64,000 bases of DNA. It comes from an uncultured Prevotella sp. Lineage in GTDB: Bacteria; Bacteroidota; Bacteroidia; Bacteroidales; Bacteroidaceae. The stretch spans positions 173,506 to 237,505 of the forward strand of contig URUK01000001.1 of assembly GCA_900551055.1 (NCBI GenBank), written 5' to 3'. The position numbers and the translations under genes are program-made. The stretch's first letter is position 1. The number at the start of each line of letters is the position of its first letter. Shown here in pieces: positions 43,961-51,634 of this stretch. The notes beneath the pieces were generated by a model, which did no database searches, had not been told where the DNA came from, and saw only the letters and a program-made list of their open reading frames with translations.

Positions 43961-43988
43961 CAAAAATACTAAATAATTATTATTTTTG
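43961..43988. promoter_or_regulatory. Divergent -7 elements of the methyltransferase and tamL
   Basis: Minus-strand TATTTTTG (43961-43968) and plus-strand TATTTTTG (43981-43988) face away from each other only 12 bases apart, so the two promoters must share or compete for upstream contacts. Confidence 0.6.
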
Positions 43989-44007
43989 CATGATAAAAAA
44001 CGATTAA

Positions 44008-46236
44008 GTGATAAAACAAGCGTCATATGCGGTAGCCTGTTTGTTGTGTGGGGCTTTTGTTGCGGTACTCCTTTCGGGATGTTCCGTGTCAAAGTTCATA
44101 CCTGACGGACGCTATATGCTGGACGATGTTGAAATAAAATCAGACGTAAAGGGCCTTGACACGTCGCAGTTCGAGCAGTATGTGCGGCAAAAAAGCAATT
44201 CCAAATGGTTTTCGTTGTTTAAGATACCTTTGGGCACTTATGCTCTTGCCGGTCGTGATACTACTAAATGGATAAACCGTAAGTTAAGGGCGATGGGCGA
44301 AGGTCCGGTGCTGTTCGATTCTGTGCAGGCTGAACTTACGTGCGCCGATTTTGGTGGAGTGTTGCGTGGTTTGGGATATGTCAGGGGCAGTGCCGATTAT
44401 AGTTTGAAGTTCGGCAAGAAGAAAAAGGTGAAGGTTGTGTACAATCTTCACCCAGGGGTGAGATACCATGTGCGCAGCATCGATTACGACATACAGGATG
44501 CACGCATCGATTCGTTGTTGAAGACTGTGGGAAACAACCATTCGAAGTTGCGTGTGGGAATGCCGTTCATTGCCAATGTGCTTGATGAAGAGCGTAGCCG
44601 CATAACAGATTTGCTTAACAACAATGGATATGTAAACTTCCACAAGGACTTTATTTCGTTTTCTGCCGATACGGTCAGGGGAAGTTCGGAAATAGGTCTG
44701 ACCCTCCATCTGCATAAGTTTATAGCTTCAGGTGGCGGAGAGGAGAGTGAACATAAGCAATACACAATAGGCAACATAAAGTATCATGCAACGGGCGAAC
44801 TTGACGAAATACCGTTACGCCGTTCTGTGTTGGAGGAAAACACCTTGCTTCAGCCGGGGAATCTGTATAATGCTGACGACTTACAGAGGACATACAACAG
44901 GTTCGGGCGGCTGCAGATAGTGAAATACACAAATATAAAGTTTACAGAACGGCCTGACACCAATGTTCTCGACTGCAACATCGGCATAAGTACCAACAAG
45001 ATAAACAGCATAAGTTTTCAGCCTGAAGGTACAAATACAGCTGGCGATTTTGGCGCAGCCGCTTCGTTGGCTTACGAAAACAGAAACCTTTTCAATGGTG
45101 CGGAGCATTTCAGTATAAAGTTGCGTGGCGCATTCGAGGCGATAACGGGTCTTGAAGGATACCAGAACCAGAACTATGAGGAGTACAGCCTTGAGACAAG
45201 GTTGGTGTTCCCACGCTTCCTTGTTCCTTTTTTGTCAAAGAAATTCAGACGGCAGTCAACCGCCGTTTCGGAGTTGTTTATAAGCTATAACATGCAGAAC
45301 CGGCCTGAATTTCACCGGCGTGTGTTTTCCGCCGGATGGCGTTATAGATGGAACGATACGTCCGGGCGGAGAAGCTACAAGGTTGATTTGCTTGATTTGA
45401 ACTATATTTATATGCCTTGGATTTCAAACACTTTTAGGGATGAATACCTTAATGATGTAAACAACATAAACTCCATATTGCGTTACAATTATGAGGATTT
45501 ATTCATAATGAAGCTTGGCTTCGGAATGTCGTATAACAACGGCAGCGAGGCGTTCAAGGTTAATGTGGAAACATCTGGAAACCTGTTAAGTGGAATATCG
45601 CACGCTCTTGGGGGTAAACGTAATAGCGAGAACCAGTACACTTTGTTCAACATCGCTTTTGCACAGTATGTGAAAGGGGATTTTGACTATACAAAAGTGC
45701 TCGACATAGACAGAAACAACAGTCTTGCGTTTCATTTTGGTTTGGGCATAGCCTATCCATATGGCAACAGTAAGGTGTTGCCGTTTGAGAAACGTTACTT
45801 TTCAGGCGGTGCAAACTCTGTCAGGGGATGGAGTGTGAGAGGGCTTGGGCCTGGAAGTTTTAAGGGAACAGACGGGGCGATAGACTTTATCAACCAGACC
45901 GGCGACTTGAAGCTGGATTTGAACTTGGAACTGCGTTCGTTCTTGTTTTGGAAAGTTTATGGAGCTTTGTTCGTCGATGCTGGCAATATCTGGACACTGC
46001 GCGCTTATGAGGAACAACCTGGTGGACAGTTCCGTTTCAAAGACTTTTACAAGCAGATAGCTGTTTCATACGGACTTGGAATAAGGTTTAACTTCGATTT
46101 CTTCATCCTTCGTTTTGACATGGGAATGAAAGCCATCAATCCCGCTTACGATACAAAAGAAGAGCATTATGCGATATTCCACCCTGATTTCAGCCGCGAT
46201 TTTGCCTTTCACTTTGCAGTAGGCCTTCCATTTTGA
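44008..46236 (+). CDS. tamL: TamL-type BamA-superfamily outer-membrane lipoprotein
   Basis: 742 residues with a GTG start at 44008; the nearby ATG at 43990 is out of frame. Signal peptide and lipobox LLSGC (Cys25) are followed by SKFIPDGRYMLDDVEI, typical of TamL. POTRA-like repeats (about 35-330) precede a 16-strand barrel (about 340-742). The VRGW motif of the Omp85 superfamily is in GANSVRGWSVRG. It is thought to form the Bacteroidetes counterpart of TamA with an inner-membrane TamB. The 3' end overlaps the converging lipoprotein gene by 47 bases. Confidence 0.93.
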   Translation: MIKQASYAVACLLCGAFVAVLLSGCSVSKFIPDGRYMLDDVEIKSDVKGLDTSQFEQYVRQKSNSKWFSLFKIPLGTYALAGRDTTKWINRKLRAMGEGPVLFDSVQAELTCADFGGVLRGLGYVRGSADYSLKFGKKKKVKVVYNLHPGVRYHVRSIDYDIQDARIDSLLKTVGNNHSKLRVGMPFIANVLDEERSRITDLLNNNGYVNFHKDFISFSADTVRGSSEIGLTLHLHKFIASGGGEESEHKQYTIGNIKYHATGELDEIPLRRSVLEENTLLQPGNLYNADDLQRTYNRFGRLQIVKYTNIKFTERPDTNVLDCNIGISTNKINSISFQPEGTNTAGDFGAAASLAYENRNLFNGAEHFSIKLRGAFEAITGLEGYQNQNYEEYSLETRLVFPRFLVPFLSKKFRRQSTAVSELFISYNMQNRPEFHRRVFSAGWRYRWNDTSGRRSYKVDLLDLNYIYMPWISNTFRDEYLNDVNNINSILRYNYEDLFIMKLGFGMSYNNGSEAFKVNVETSGNLLSGISHALGGKRNSENQYTLFNIAFAQYVKGDFDYTKVLDIDRNNSLAFHFGLGIAYPYGNSKVLPFEKRYFSGGANSVRGWSVRGLGPGSFKGTDGAIDFINQTGDLKLDLNLELRSFLFWKVYGALFVDAGNIWTLRAYEEQPGGQFRFKDFYKQIAVSYGLGIRFNFDFFILRFDMGMKAINPAYDTKEEHYAIFHPDFSRDFAFHFAVGLPF

Positions 46237-46651
46237 CATGCCATTTGCTGTGCCGTTTCACCAAAGTTATTGTATAGTCGGCTTGTTCTGTCATTTTTCC
46301 GGCTCTGCCAAGAGTGTCGATACGCATGAAATTGAAAACCCTGTAACATGCTGTGGCGGTCGTGTCATTGATGATGTTTATGCTCAATGCCTTACAAGTG
46401 GCGCCTTTGTCTTGTGCTTTTAGGATGTCAACGTCTTCCTGCTGCATGTTACTGGCCAAGAAACTTAGCCATGCGGCAGATTCTTCGGTACAGAACATAC
46501 GTGAGTCTGCCAATCTGAAATTGAAGTAATTTTCTGCAAAGTTGTCGGCCGTTGATTTTATTCTGTTCTTTTCTTTTTCTTCTGCCGGTTGCGAACATGA
46601 ACTGGCGAGCATTATGATGAAACAGAAGAAAACCATAATATAATTTTTCAT
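46190..46651 (-). CDS. Small DUF4878-like lipoprotein
   Basis: 153 residues. The N-terminus MKNYIMVFFCFIIMLASSCS is a signal peptide with lipobox Cys19. The mature part has the cystatin/NTF2-like layout of DUF4878 proteins: a helix (STADNFAENYFNFRLADSR) followed by beta strands ending KWHVKMEGLL. Function unknown. The gene converges on tamL and their 3' ends overlap by 47 bases in different frames. It has its own promoter (minus-strand TATCTTTG at 46672-46679). Confidence 0.78.
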   Translation of the reverse strand: MKNYIMVFFCFIIMLASSCSQPAEEKEKNRIKSTADNFAENYFNFRLADSRMFCTEESAAWLSFLASNMQQEDVDILKAQDKGATCKALSINIINDTTATACYRVFNFMRIDTLGRAGKMTEQADYTITLVKRHSKWHVKMEGLLQSERQNRG

Positions 46652-46671
46652 ATCAAAGTTTTAATTTTTTA

Positions 46672-46679
46672 CAAAGATA
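46672..46679 (-). promoter_or_regulatory. -7 element of the DUF4878-like gene
   Basis: Minus-strand TATCTTTG, 20 bases before the ATG. It faces the MBL-gene promoter only 11 bases away. Confidence 0.65.
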
Positions 46680-46689
46680 TTAATTTATT

Positions 46690-46720
46690 TTTGTCGGAAA
46701 TCCATTTCTTTATAATTTTG
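46690..46720 (+). promoter_or_regulatory. Promoter of the MBL-fold gene
   Basis: TTTG (46690-46693), 19-base spacer, TAATTTTG (46713-46720): perfect consensus. It shows that the upstream ATG at 46691 is not the start. Confidence 0.85.
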
Positions 46721-46738
46721 CAGTCAAAAATATCAGAA

Positions 46739-47542
46739 ATGTTGAAATTCATGTCTTTCGGCAGCGGAAGTTGTGGAAACTGTTATTATATATGTACAGG
46801 CAATCATGGCATACTGATAGACGCAGGCATAGGCATCCGTAAGATGAAAAAGTATTTTTCCGATTATGGCCTTAGCTTCGATGACGTGAAAGGTATAATT
46901 GTTACGCACGACCATGCTGACCATGTAAAGGCTGTGGGGGTATTAAGTGATGCTTACAACCTGCCAGTATATGCAACAGTGAGAGTGCATGAAGGCATAA
47001 GGCGCAATTATTGTGTTCACAAGAAAGTTGCCGCGGACAATGTCAGGATTATAGGAAAAGGCGAAGAGTTTGCCTTAGGCGAATTTATGATAAAGGCTTT
47101 CGATGTGCCACATGACAGCCTTGAAAATGTCGGTTTTACGATTAGGTATGGTGGATCGGTGTTTTGCCTGATGACAGATATAGGCCATGTTACAGATGAG
47201 GTGTCGCATGCTATCGGTTTAGCCGATTATCTGGTGATAGAGGCCAATTACGACGATGAGATGCTTTGGTCTGGAACTTATCCCGATTATCTGAAAAAGC
47301 GTGTTTCCGGCGGCATGGGACATTTGTCGAACAAGCAATGTGCATGCGCTATACGGGATTATGCATCGGATAGGTTGCACCATGTATGGCTGTGCCACTT
47401 GAGCGAGGAAAACAATCACCCGGAACTTGCACGTAAGACAGTGGAGACCAGGCTACAGGAATTTGGTGGAAAAGGCCTGGGCAAAGTTTGCGTGGATGTT
47501 TTTCGAAGGAATGTTCCAAGCCTGATGTTCGAACTTGAATGA
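46739..47542 (+). CDS. Metallo-beta-lactamase-fold hydrolase (YycJ/WalJ-like)
   Basis: 267 residues from ATG at 46739. The longer frame begins inside the -33 element. GSGSCGNCYYI is followed by the metal motif VTHDHADH at residues 56-62. Later HDSLENVGF, MTDIGHVTD and the conserved MGHLSNKQ and HLSEENNHPE supply the remaining ligands. Members of this group (YycJ/WalJ) are described as nucleases or exonuclease-like hydrolases; the substrate here is not known. Probably cotranscribed with the DUF4923 gene 13 bases downstream. Confidence 0.88.
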   Translation: MLKFMSFGSGSCGNCYYICTGNHGILIDAGIGIRKMKKYFSDYGLSFDDVKGIIVTHDHADHVKAVGVLSDAYNLPVYATVRVHEGIRRNYCVHKKVAADNVRIIGKGEEFALGEFMIKAFDVPHDSLENVGFTIRYGGSVFCLMTDIGHVTDEVSHAIGLADYLVIEANYDDEMLWSGTYPDYLKKRVSGGMGHLSNKQCACAIRDYASDRLHHVWLCHLSEENNHPELARKTVETRLQEFGGKGLGKVCVDVFRRNVPSLMFELE

Positions 47543-47561
47543 CTTTAAATAAATAATGTTT

Positions 47562-48230
47562 ATGAAAAGGATTTTAACTAAAAGTGCAATGTTGTGCACG
47601 CTTGTGTTTGCCAGTGTTCAGGCAGATGCACAGATTAGTCTTGGCAACATTTTGAAGAATGTGGTGTCTGGCGACAAGAAAGAAACAACTACAACAACTG
47701 AAGACGATAGCAAATCGGGCGGTATCTTGTCGGCTTTGACGAGCGTATTCTCAAATAGTAAAGTTGCAACGAAGGACAAAATAGTTGGTACATGGGTTTA
47801 TGAAGAGCCGGCTGTAGTTCTTTCAAGCGAAAACAAATTGAATAATTTGGGCGGTAAGCTGGCTTCGGCTGCAATTGAAAACAAGCTTAGAACGAAGCTT
47901 GAGGGATATGGTTTCAAAAAAGGAAGTGTTAAGATGGAATTTGACAGTGAAGGGAATTTTACTCAAACATTCCTTGGTAAGAACCTCAAGGGTACTTATA
48001 CAATAGAAGACAAGAACATAGTGCTGAAATATGGAGGCAAGGTTTCACAAGTGATAGGTACGACACAACTCGATGGCAACAATCTTCTTATAGTTATGGA
48101 TGTTTCGAAGTTGTTGAAATATGTCAATGTTCTTGGCGATATAACACAAAACTCCGTGTTGGGGACGGCTACTTCTTTTTTAGACAGCATGGATGGTTTG
48201 GAGTGCGGCTTAAAGCTTGTAAAAGAGTGA
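47562..48230 (+). CDS. DUF4923 family exported protein
   Basis: 222 residues from ATG at 47562; an ATG at 47556 is also possible. Signal peptide MKRILTKSAMLCTLVFASVQ with cleavage near ADA, no lipobox. A Thr/Asp-rich linker is followed by a beta-rich domain with a lipocalin-like rhythm: KIVGTWVYEEPAVV, MEFDSEGNFTQTFLGKNLKG, then KNIVLKYGG. The GTWxY opening and strand repeats suggest a small-molecule-binding barrel (inference). Function unknown. Confidence 0.82.
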   Translation: MKRILTKSAMLCTLVFASVQADAQISLGNILKNVVSGDKKETTTTTEDDSKSGGILSALTSVFSNSKVATKDKIVGTWVYEEPAVVLSSENKLNNLGGKLASAAIENKLRTKLEGYGFKKGSVKMEFDSEGNFTQTFLGKNLKGTYTIEDKNIVLKYGGKVSQVIGTTQLDGNNLLIVMDVSKLLKYVNVLGDITQNSVLGTATSFLDSMDGLECGLKLVKE

Positions 48231-48300
48231 TTGTCGATAAAAAGAGTTAAAAAACTTAATTAAGTACAGAGTATAAGCTGCTTTTATCGTGTAAAAGTAT

Positions 48301-48308
48301 TACCTTTG
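48301..48308 (+). promoter_or_regulatory. -7 element of rpsP
   Basis: TACCTTTG exact match, 54 bases before the ATG. Confidence 0.7.
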
Positions 48309-48361
48309 CAGCCGCTATTACGAGATAGTAGCATTATTCAAACTTAATAACACATTAAAGA

Positions 48362-48904
48362 ATGGCAACAAAAATCAGATTGCAGCGTGGCGGCCGTAAA
48401 GGCTATGCTTTTTACCGCATCGTCATTGCTGATGTAAGAGCGCCACGTGATGGCAGGTTTACAGAGAAAATCGGTACGTACAATCCTAACACAAATCCTG
48501 CTACGGTAGATTTGAACTTTGACCGTGCGTTGTATTGGGTTGAGACGGGTGCGCAGCCGACAGATACAGTCCGCAACATCTTGAAGCGTGAAGGTGTGTA
48601 TTTGATGAAGCATCTTCGTGGAGGAGTAAAGAAGGGGGCTTTTGATGAAGCTGCAGCTCAGGCTAAGTTTGAGGCATGGAAGGCAGATAAAGAAAAGGGC
48701 TTGGAGCAGATCCGTGAGAATGAGGCAAAGAGCAAGAAAGAAGCCTATGCCAAGAACCTGGAAGCGGAGAAAAAGACAAACGAGGCTGTAGCAAAGAAAG
48801 TTGCTGACAAGAAAGCGGCTTTGGCTGCGGAAAAGGCAGCGAGTGAAGTTTCTGAAGAGGCTTCTGCCGAAACTACTGCGGAAGAAGCTCCGGCTGAAGC
48901 ATGA
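48362..48904 (+). CDS. rpsP: 30S ribosomal protein S16 with long C-terminal extension
   Basis: 180 residues. The first ~80 are a normal S16 (KIRLQRGGRKGYAFYRIV, then DGRFTEKIGTYNP and the terminal LKREGVYLMKHL). The remaining ~100 are rich in Ala, Lys and Glu, predicted helical and then acidic (SEEASAETTAEEAPAEA). E. coli S16 has 82 residues; such tails are usual in Bacteroidetes. Monocistronic here, unlike the rpsP-rimM-trmD-rplS operon of many bacteria. Confidence 0.96.
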   Translation: MATKIRLQRGGRKGYAFYRIVIADVRAPRDGRFTEKIGTYNPNTNPATVDLNFDRALYWVETGAQPTDTVRNILKREGVYLMKHLRGGVKKGAFDEAAAQAKFEAWKADKEKGLEQIRENEAKSKKEAYAKNLEAEKKTNEAVAKKVADKKAALAAEKAASEVSEEASAETTAEEAPAEA

Positions 48905-48948
48905 GGATGTATTGACTTTGTATAACAAACATTTAATTTGTTATAATG

Positions 48949-48988
48949 CAAAACGGCGAAGGAAAAATCCTTTGCCGTTTTGTTTTTT
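48949..48988 (+). terminator. Terminator of rpsP
   Basis: Arms 48949-48963 and 48968-48982 (15 bases, one G-T wobble), AAAA loop, followed by a T6 run. Confidence 0.9.
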
Positions 48989-49040
48989 ACCATGGCCTTA
49001 TGCATAAGTTGCTATAAACGGATTCAATGTTATTATAAAT

Positions 49041-49910
49041 TTACAGCCGTGGCAGCTGTGACAACATGTTTTTCAATCTGATGGCAATTCTTGGCATAGG
49101 TTCGGCTACGGTCAGGCCTACGAGTTCTTTTTCGTTTGCGATATCGTTGATTATGCGTACAACTTCGTCCATCTTCATTCCGTTCGGTACGACTCCTACG
49201 GCTGCGATGATATCAGTAGGGTCGAGCACGTCCATGTCAAAATGTACAACAACATGTGACGCTCCGCACCTTTTTAGCCAGCTTGTCACGGTGGAACTGT
49301 CGGTAGCCACGTCCTCTGGTGTAAGGTGTTTTATTCCGTATTCATGTTGGCGCACTTTTACTTCGTCGCGTTCCCAGTCGCGCAAGCCGACGAATAGAAT
49401 CTTATCCGGGGATATTTTAGCAGGCTGTTGTGAAATGATTTTCTTGTCGCCAAGCCCCATACAGGCTGTTACAGCCATTGCATGGTAACCCGTATATACA
49501 TCGCCAGGCAGTGTGATGTCCGGGTGCGCGTCAATCCAAACCATCGCAATGTCCTCCTTATATTTATTGGCAAGATAAGTGAACGGTGCAACGCTTACCG
49601 AGCATTCGCCTCCCAAAGTTATGATTTTGTCGGGTCTTTCAATGTTTAAGATGTCTAATGCCGCTTTGGTCTGCAACGCAATGTCGTCGCGGTCGAGCAC
49701 GCCGTCAACTGTCTTTCGTTCCTTTATATCGGTGTTTATAGGGACAGTGAACTTATGTTGTCCGTTGTCAGGGGCAAGGAAATCAAGAAGTTGTGCTCCG
49801 AGGAAATATCCCCTTGCAGCCAATGCCGGGTCACTGATTTCCGGAATCCATCTTGTTATGTCGCCGCCTTGCCATTGTGGATAAATCAATCTGATAGTCT
49901 TTGCGCCCAT
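49041..49910 (-). CDS. Arginase/agmatinase-fold protein with altered metal site
   Basis: 289 residues of the ureohydrolase family. DAHPD (127-131) and HFDMDVLDP (223-231) provide four of the usual Mn ligand positions. The first ligand motif, normally GGDHS, reads GGECS, so His is replaced by Cys103. The conserved Glu near the end is in VAEPMPR. It may hydrolyse a guanidino compound, but the substrate is unclear and the altered metal site leaves activity open. No neighbouring arginine, agmatine or histidine genes. Minus-strand promoter at 49949. Confidence 0.85.
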   Translation of the reverse strand: MGAKTIRLIYPQWQGGDITRWIPEISDPALAARGYFLGAQLLDFLAPDNGQHKFTVPINTDIKERKTVDGVLDRDDIALQTKAALDILNIERPDKIITLGGECSVSVAPFTYLANKYKEDIAMVWIDAHPDITLPGDVYTGYHAMAVTACMGLGDKKIISQQPAKISPDKILFVGLRDWERDEVKVRQHEYGIKHLTPEDVATDSSTVTSWLKRCGASHVVVHFDMDVLDPTDIIAAVGVVPNGMKMDEVVRIINDIANEKELVGLTVAEPMPRIAIRLKNMLSQLPRL

Positions 49911-49948
49911 TTCGTTTGTTTTTGTTTTATATTGTAAGTTGTTTCGTG

Positions 49949-49956
49949 CAAAGTTA
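49949..49956 (-). promoter_or_regulatory. -7 element of the arginase-fold gene
   Basis: Minus-strand TAACTTTG, 38 bases before the ATG. Confidence 0.6.
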
Positions 49957-50230
49957 ATTATTTCGTGATTAATGGCAAAGTCCTTAGATATATGTTTAAT
50001 TCTTTTTATGCTTATTGCCTTCGTCTGGTAAATGTTATACGCCTAAAAGCTGAATATGGTAATATTAATATGTAACTTTTTATGTCTCCGTATGATGCAG
50101 ATACTGTGTCAGATAAACGGCCTTTTACATATATGGAATTTCCTGCTCCGCCACTTGGCGGCTTCTGCGAGAGAATCATTGTAAATGATTGGAAAAGATG
50201 CGCGATATTGCAAATATTGTGAGGAAAATG
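49957..50230. other. Non-coding divergent region
   Basis: No gene. Small palindromes CCGCC-ACTT-GGCGG (50150-50163) and AATCATT-GTA-AATGATT (50173-50189) are visible; nothing else can be assigned. Confidence 0.5.
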
Positions 50231-50260
50231 TTTGAGAAGGCTGTTGTTTTACTAATTTTG
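50231..50260 (+). promoter_or_regulatory. Promoter of the BadF-type kinase gene
   Basis: TTTG (50231-50234), 18-base spacer, TAATTTTG (50253-50260). Confidence 0.75.
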
Positions 50261-50284
50261 CGAGGAATTTAATGTTGAAAGGTT

Positions 50285-51133
50285 ATGAAACTTATAGCAG
50301 ACAGCGGCAGCACGAAGACTGACTGGTGTGTGGTTGACGGAGGAAAGGCGGTATTCCGGTTTTCCGGCCAAGGCATAAATCCGTATCAGCAGGGCGAGGA
50401 CGTGATAGAGAATATTGTCATGGAAGAGGCCGCAGGACAGTTAGGTGACATAGGGAAGATTACGGAAATAGAGTTTTACGGTGCCGGATGCCGTGATGAA
50501 AAGATTGCGGTGGTAGAGGGCGTGCTGCGCAGGACGTTCGCAAATGCCGGCAGGGTAGAGGTGTGTTCGGATATGCTCGGGGCGGCGCGCGCGCTGTTTG
50601 GGATTGATGAAGGCATTGCCTGCATACTTGGCACTGGTGCGAACTCCTGCTTGTATGACGGCAAACGGGTAGCGGCCAACGTGCCGCCGCTGGGCTATAT
50701 ACTCGGCGATGAGGGCAGTGGGGCCGTGCTCGGCAGGCTGTTTATCAATGCCCTGTTCAAGGGTGGACTGCCTGTGACAATGCGCGACGAGTTTTTAAAC
50801 GCGACGGGGCTTACTCTGGCGGATATTATAAATAAGGTGTATCGTGAACCGTTGGCAAACCGTTTCCTTGCAAGTACTTCGCTGTTTATTCATAATCATT
50901 TGTATGATAATGATTTAAGAAGGTTGGTTATAGCTAATTTTAGGAGCTTTTTCAAGCGTAATGTCAATCTTTACGGACGGCACGACCTGTCTGTCGGGGC
51001 AGTGGGAAGCATAGCCTTTTATTATGAAAAAGAGTTTCTTGAAGCCGCTGTGGCGGAAGGTTATAAGGTGGCAAGGGTGATAAAAAGTCCGATGGACGGG
51101 TTGCTGACTCGTGAGAGGAAGTTTTGCGGATAG
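50285..51133 (+). CDS. BadF/BadG/BcrA-type ATPase, N-acetylglucosamine kinase-like
   Basis: 282 residues of the ASKHA fold. Phosphate loop 1 is ADSGSTKTDW (residues 5-14). Loop 2 is GTGANSCLYDG, and the adenosine region is GDEGSGAVLGRLF. The size and the SGSTKTDWCV start match single-domain N-acetylglucosamine kinase-like proteins of Bacteroidales rather than the benzoyl-CoA reductase activators, which carry Fe-S cysteines absent here. Probable sugar kinase in amino-sugar salvage; substrate inferred. Single gene unit followed by a strong hairpin at 51197. Confidence 0.87.
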   Translation: MKLIADSGSTKTDWCVVDGGKAVFRFSGQGINPYQQGEDVIENIVMEEAAGQLGDIGKITEIEFYGAGCRDEKIAVVEGVLRRTFANAGRVEVCSDMLGAARALFGIDEGIACILGTGANSCLYDGKRVAANVPPLGYILGDEGSGAVLGRLFINALFKGGLPVTMRDEFLNATGLTLADIINKVYREPLANRFLASTSLFIHNHLYDNDLRRLVIANFRSFFKRNVNLYGRHDLSVGAVGSIAFYYEKEFLEAAVAEGYKVARVIKSPMDGLLTRERKFCG

Positions 51134-51196
51134 GCAGAATGTAGTTTTCTCTTGTAAAGCTGCTTCAAGCAGGGCTTTTCCTGCGTTAAAACGTGG

Positions 51197-51237
51197 CGTT
51201 TAGTCCGCCAAAGCATTCCGCTTTGGCGGACTAAACG
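51197..51237 (+). terminator. Strong hairpin downstream of the BadF-type kinase
   Basis: Perfect 18-base arms 51197-51214 and 51220-51237 around a 5-base loop (ATTCC), 63 bases after the stop. No T-run follows directly, so termination is likely but not certain; it could also be an mRNA-stabilising or bidirectional element. Confidence 0.6.
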
Positions 51238-51410
51238 ATAATGCATGTTTTAAGGAAACATATAAGATGGCTTTCCATACAAGTGGGTATCTTATTTGAT
51301 ATTTTTTTATGCGATTGTTATAGCCATGTTCTCATATACCTAAATTGCGGACGAACCGCTTTCCTTTTATGGCTATAAATCGCTTGTCTGGCTTTTGGGG
51401 TTCCAATGCG

Positions 51411-51477
51411 CTACAAAAGACGGCAAATCGCATTGCAAAAGATGGTTTTAGCGAGTGAAAGACGGCATTTCGCAAAC
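51411..51477. repeat. Palindromic repeat array F (3 units)
   Basis: Units TACAAAAGACGGCAAATCGCA, TTGCAAAAGATGGTTTTAGCG and GTGAAAGACGGCATTTCGCA. These are a diverged subtype in which some right halves read AAATCGCA or ATTTCGCA instead of CTTTTGCA. The rest of the 501-base gap (51134-51634) holds the hairpin at 51197, the mltG promoter and nothing coding. Confidence 0.65.
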
Positions 51478-51608
51478 TCTTGAATGGCCTCTGTTATCAA
51501 TGCCGTTCAAAGGTCGTGTCCCAAATACGTGACATCTGGTTGCAAACAAGCATTCATGGCTGTATGAAAATATAACCGAATATAAGACCGTTTTTCAAAA
51601 ATAAAATG

Positions 51609-51616
51609 TAATTTTG
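51609..51616 (+). promoter_or_regulatory. -7 element of mltG
   Basis: TAATTTTG, 18 bases before the ATG; no clear -33. Confidence 0.65.
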
Positions 51617-51634
51617 CGCACAAAAAGATAAGGA

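Noticed and set aside
50285..51133. 2-hydroxyacyl-CoA dehydratase or benzoyl-CoA reductase activator
   Set aside because: Same fold, but the Fe-S cysteines of those activators are missing and no dehydratase genes are nearby.
7003..51477. Palindrome arrays as CRISPR arrays
   Set aside because: Units are adjacent with no unique 30-bp spacers, they vary in sequence, and there are no cas genes.
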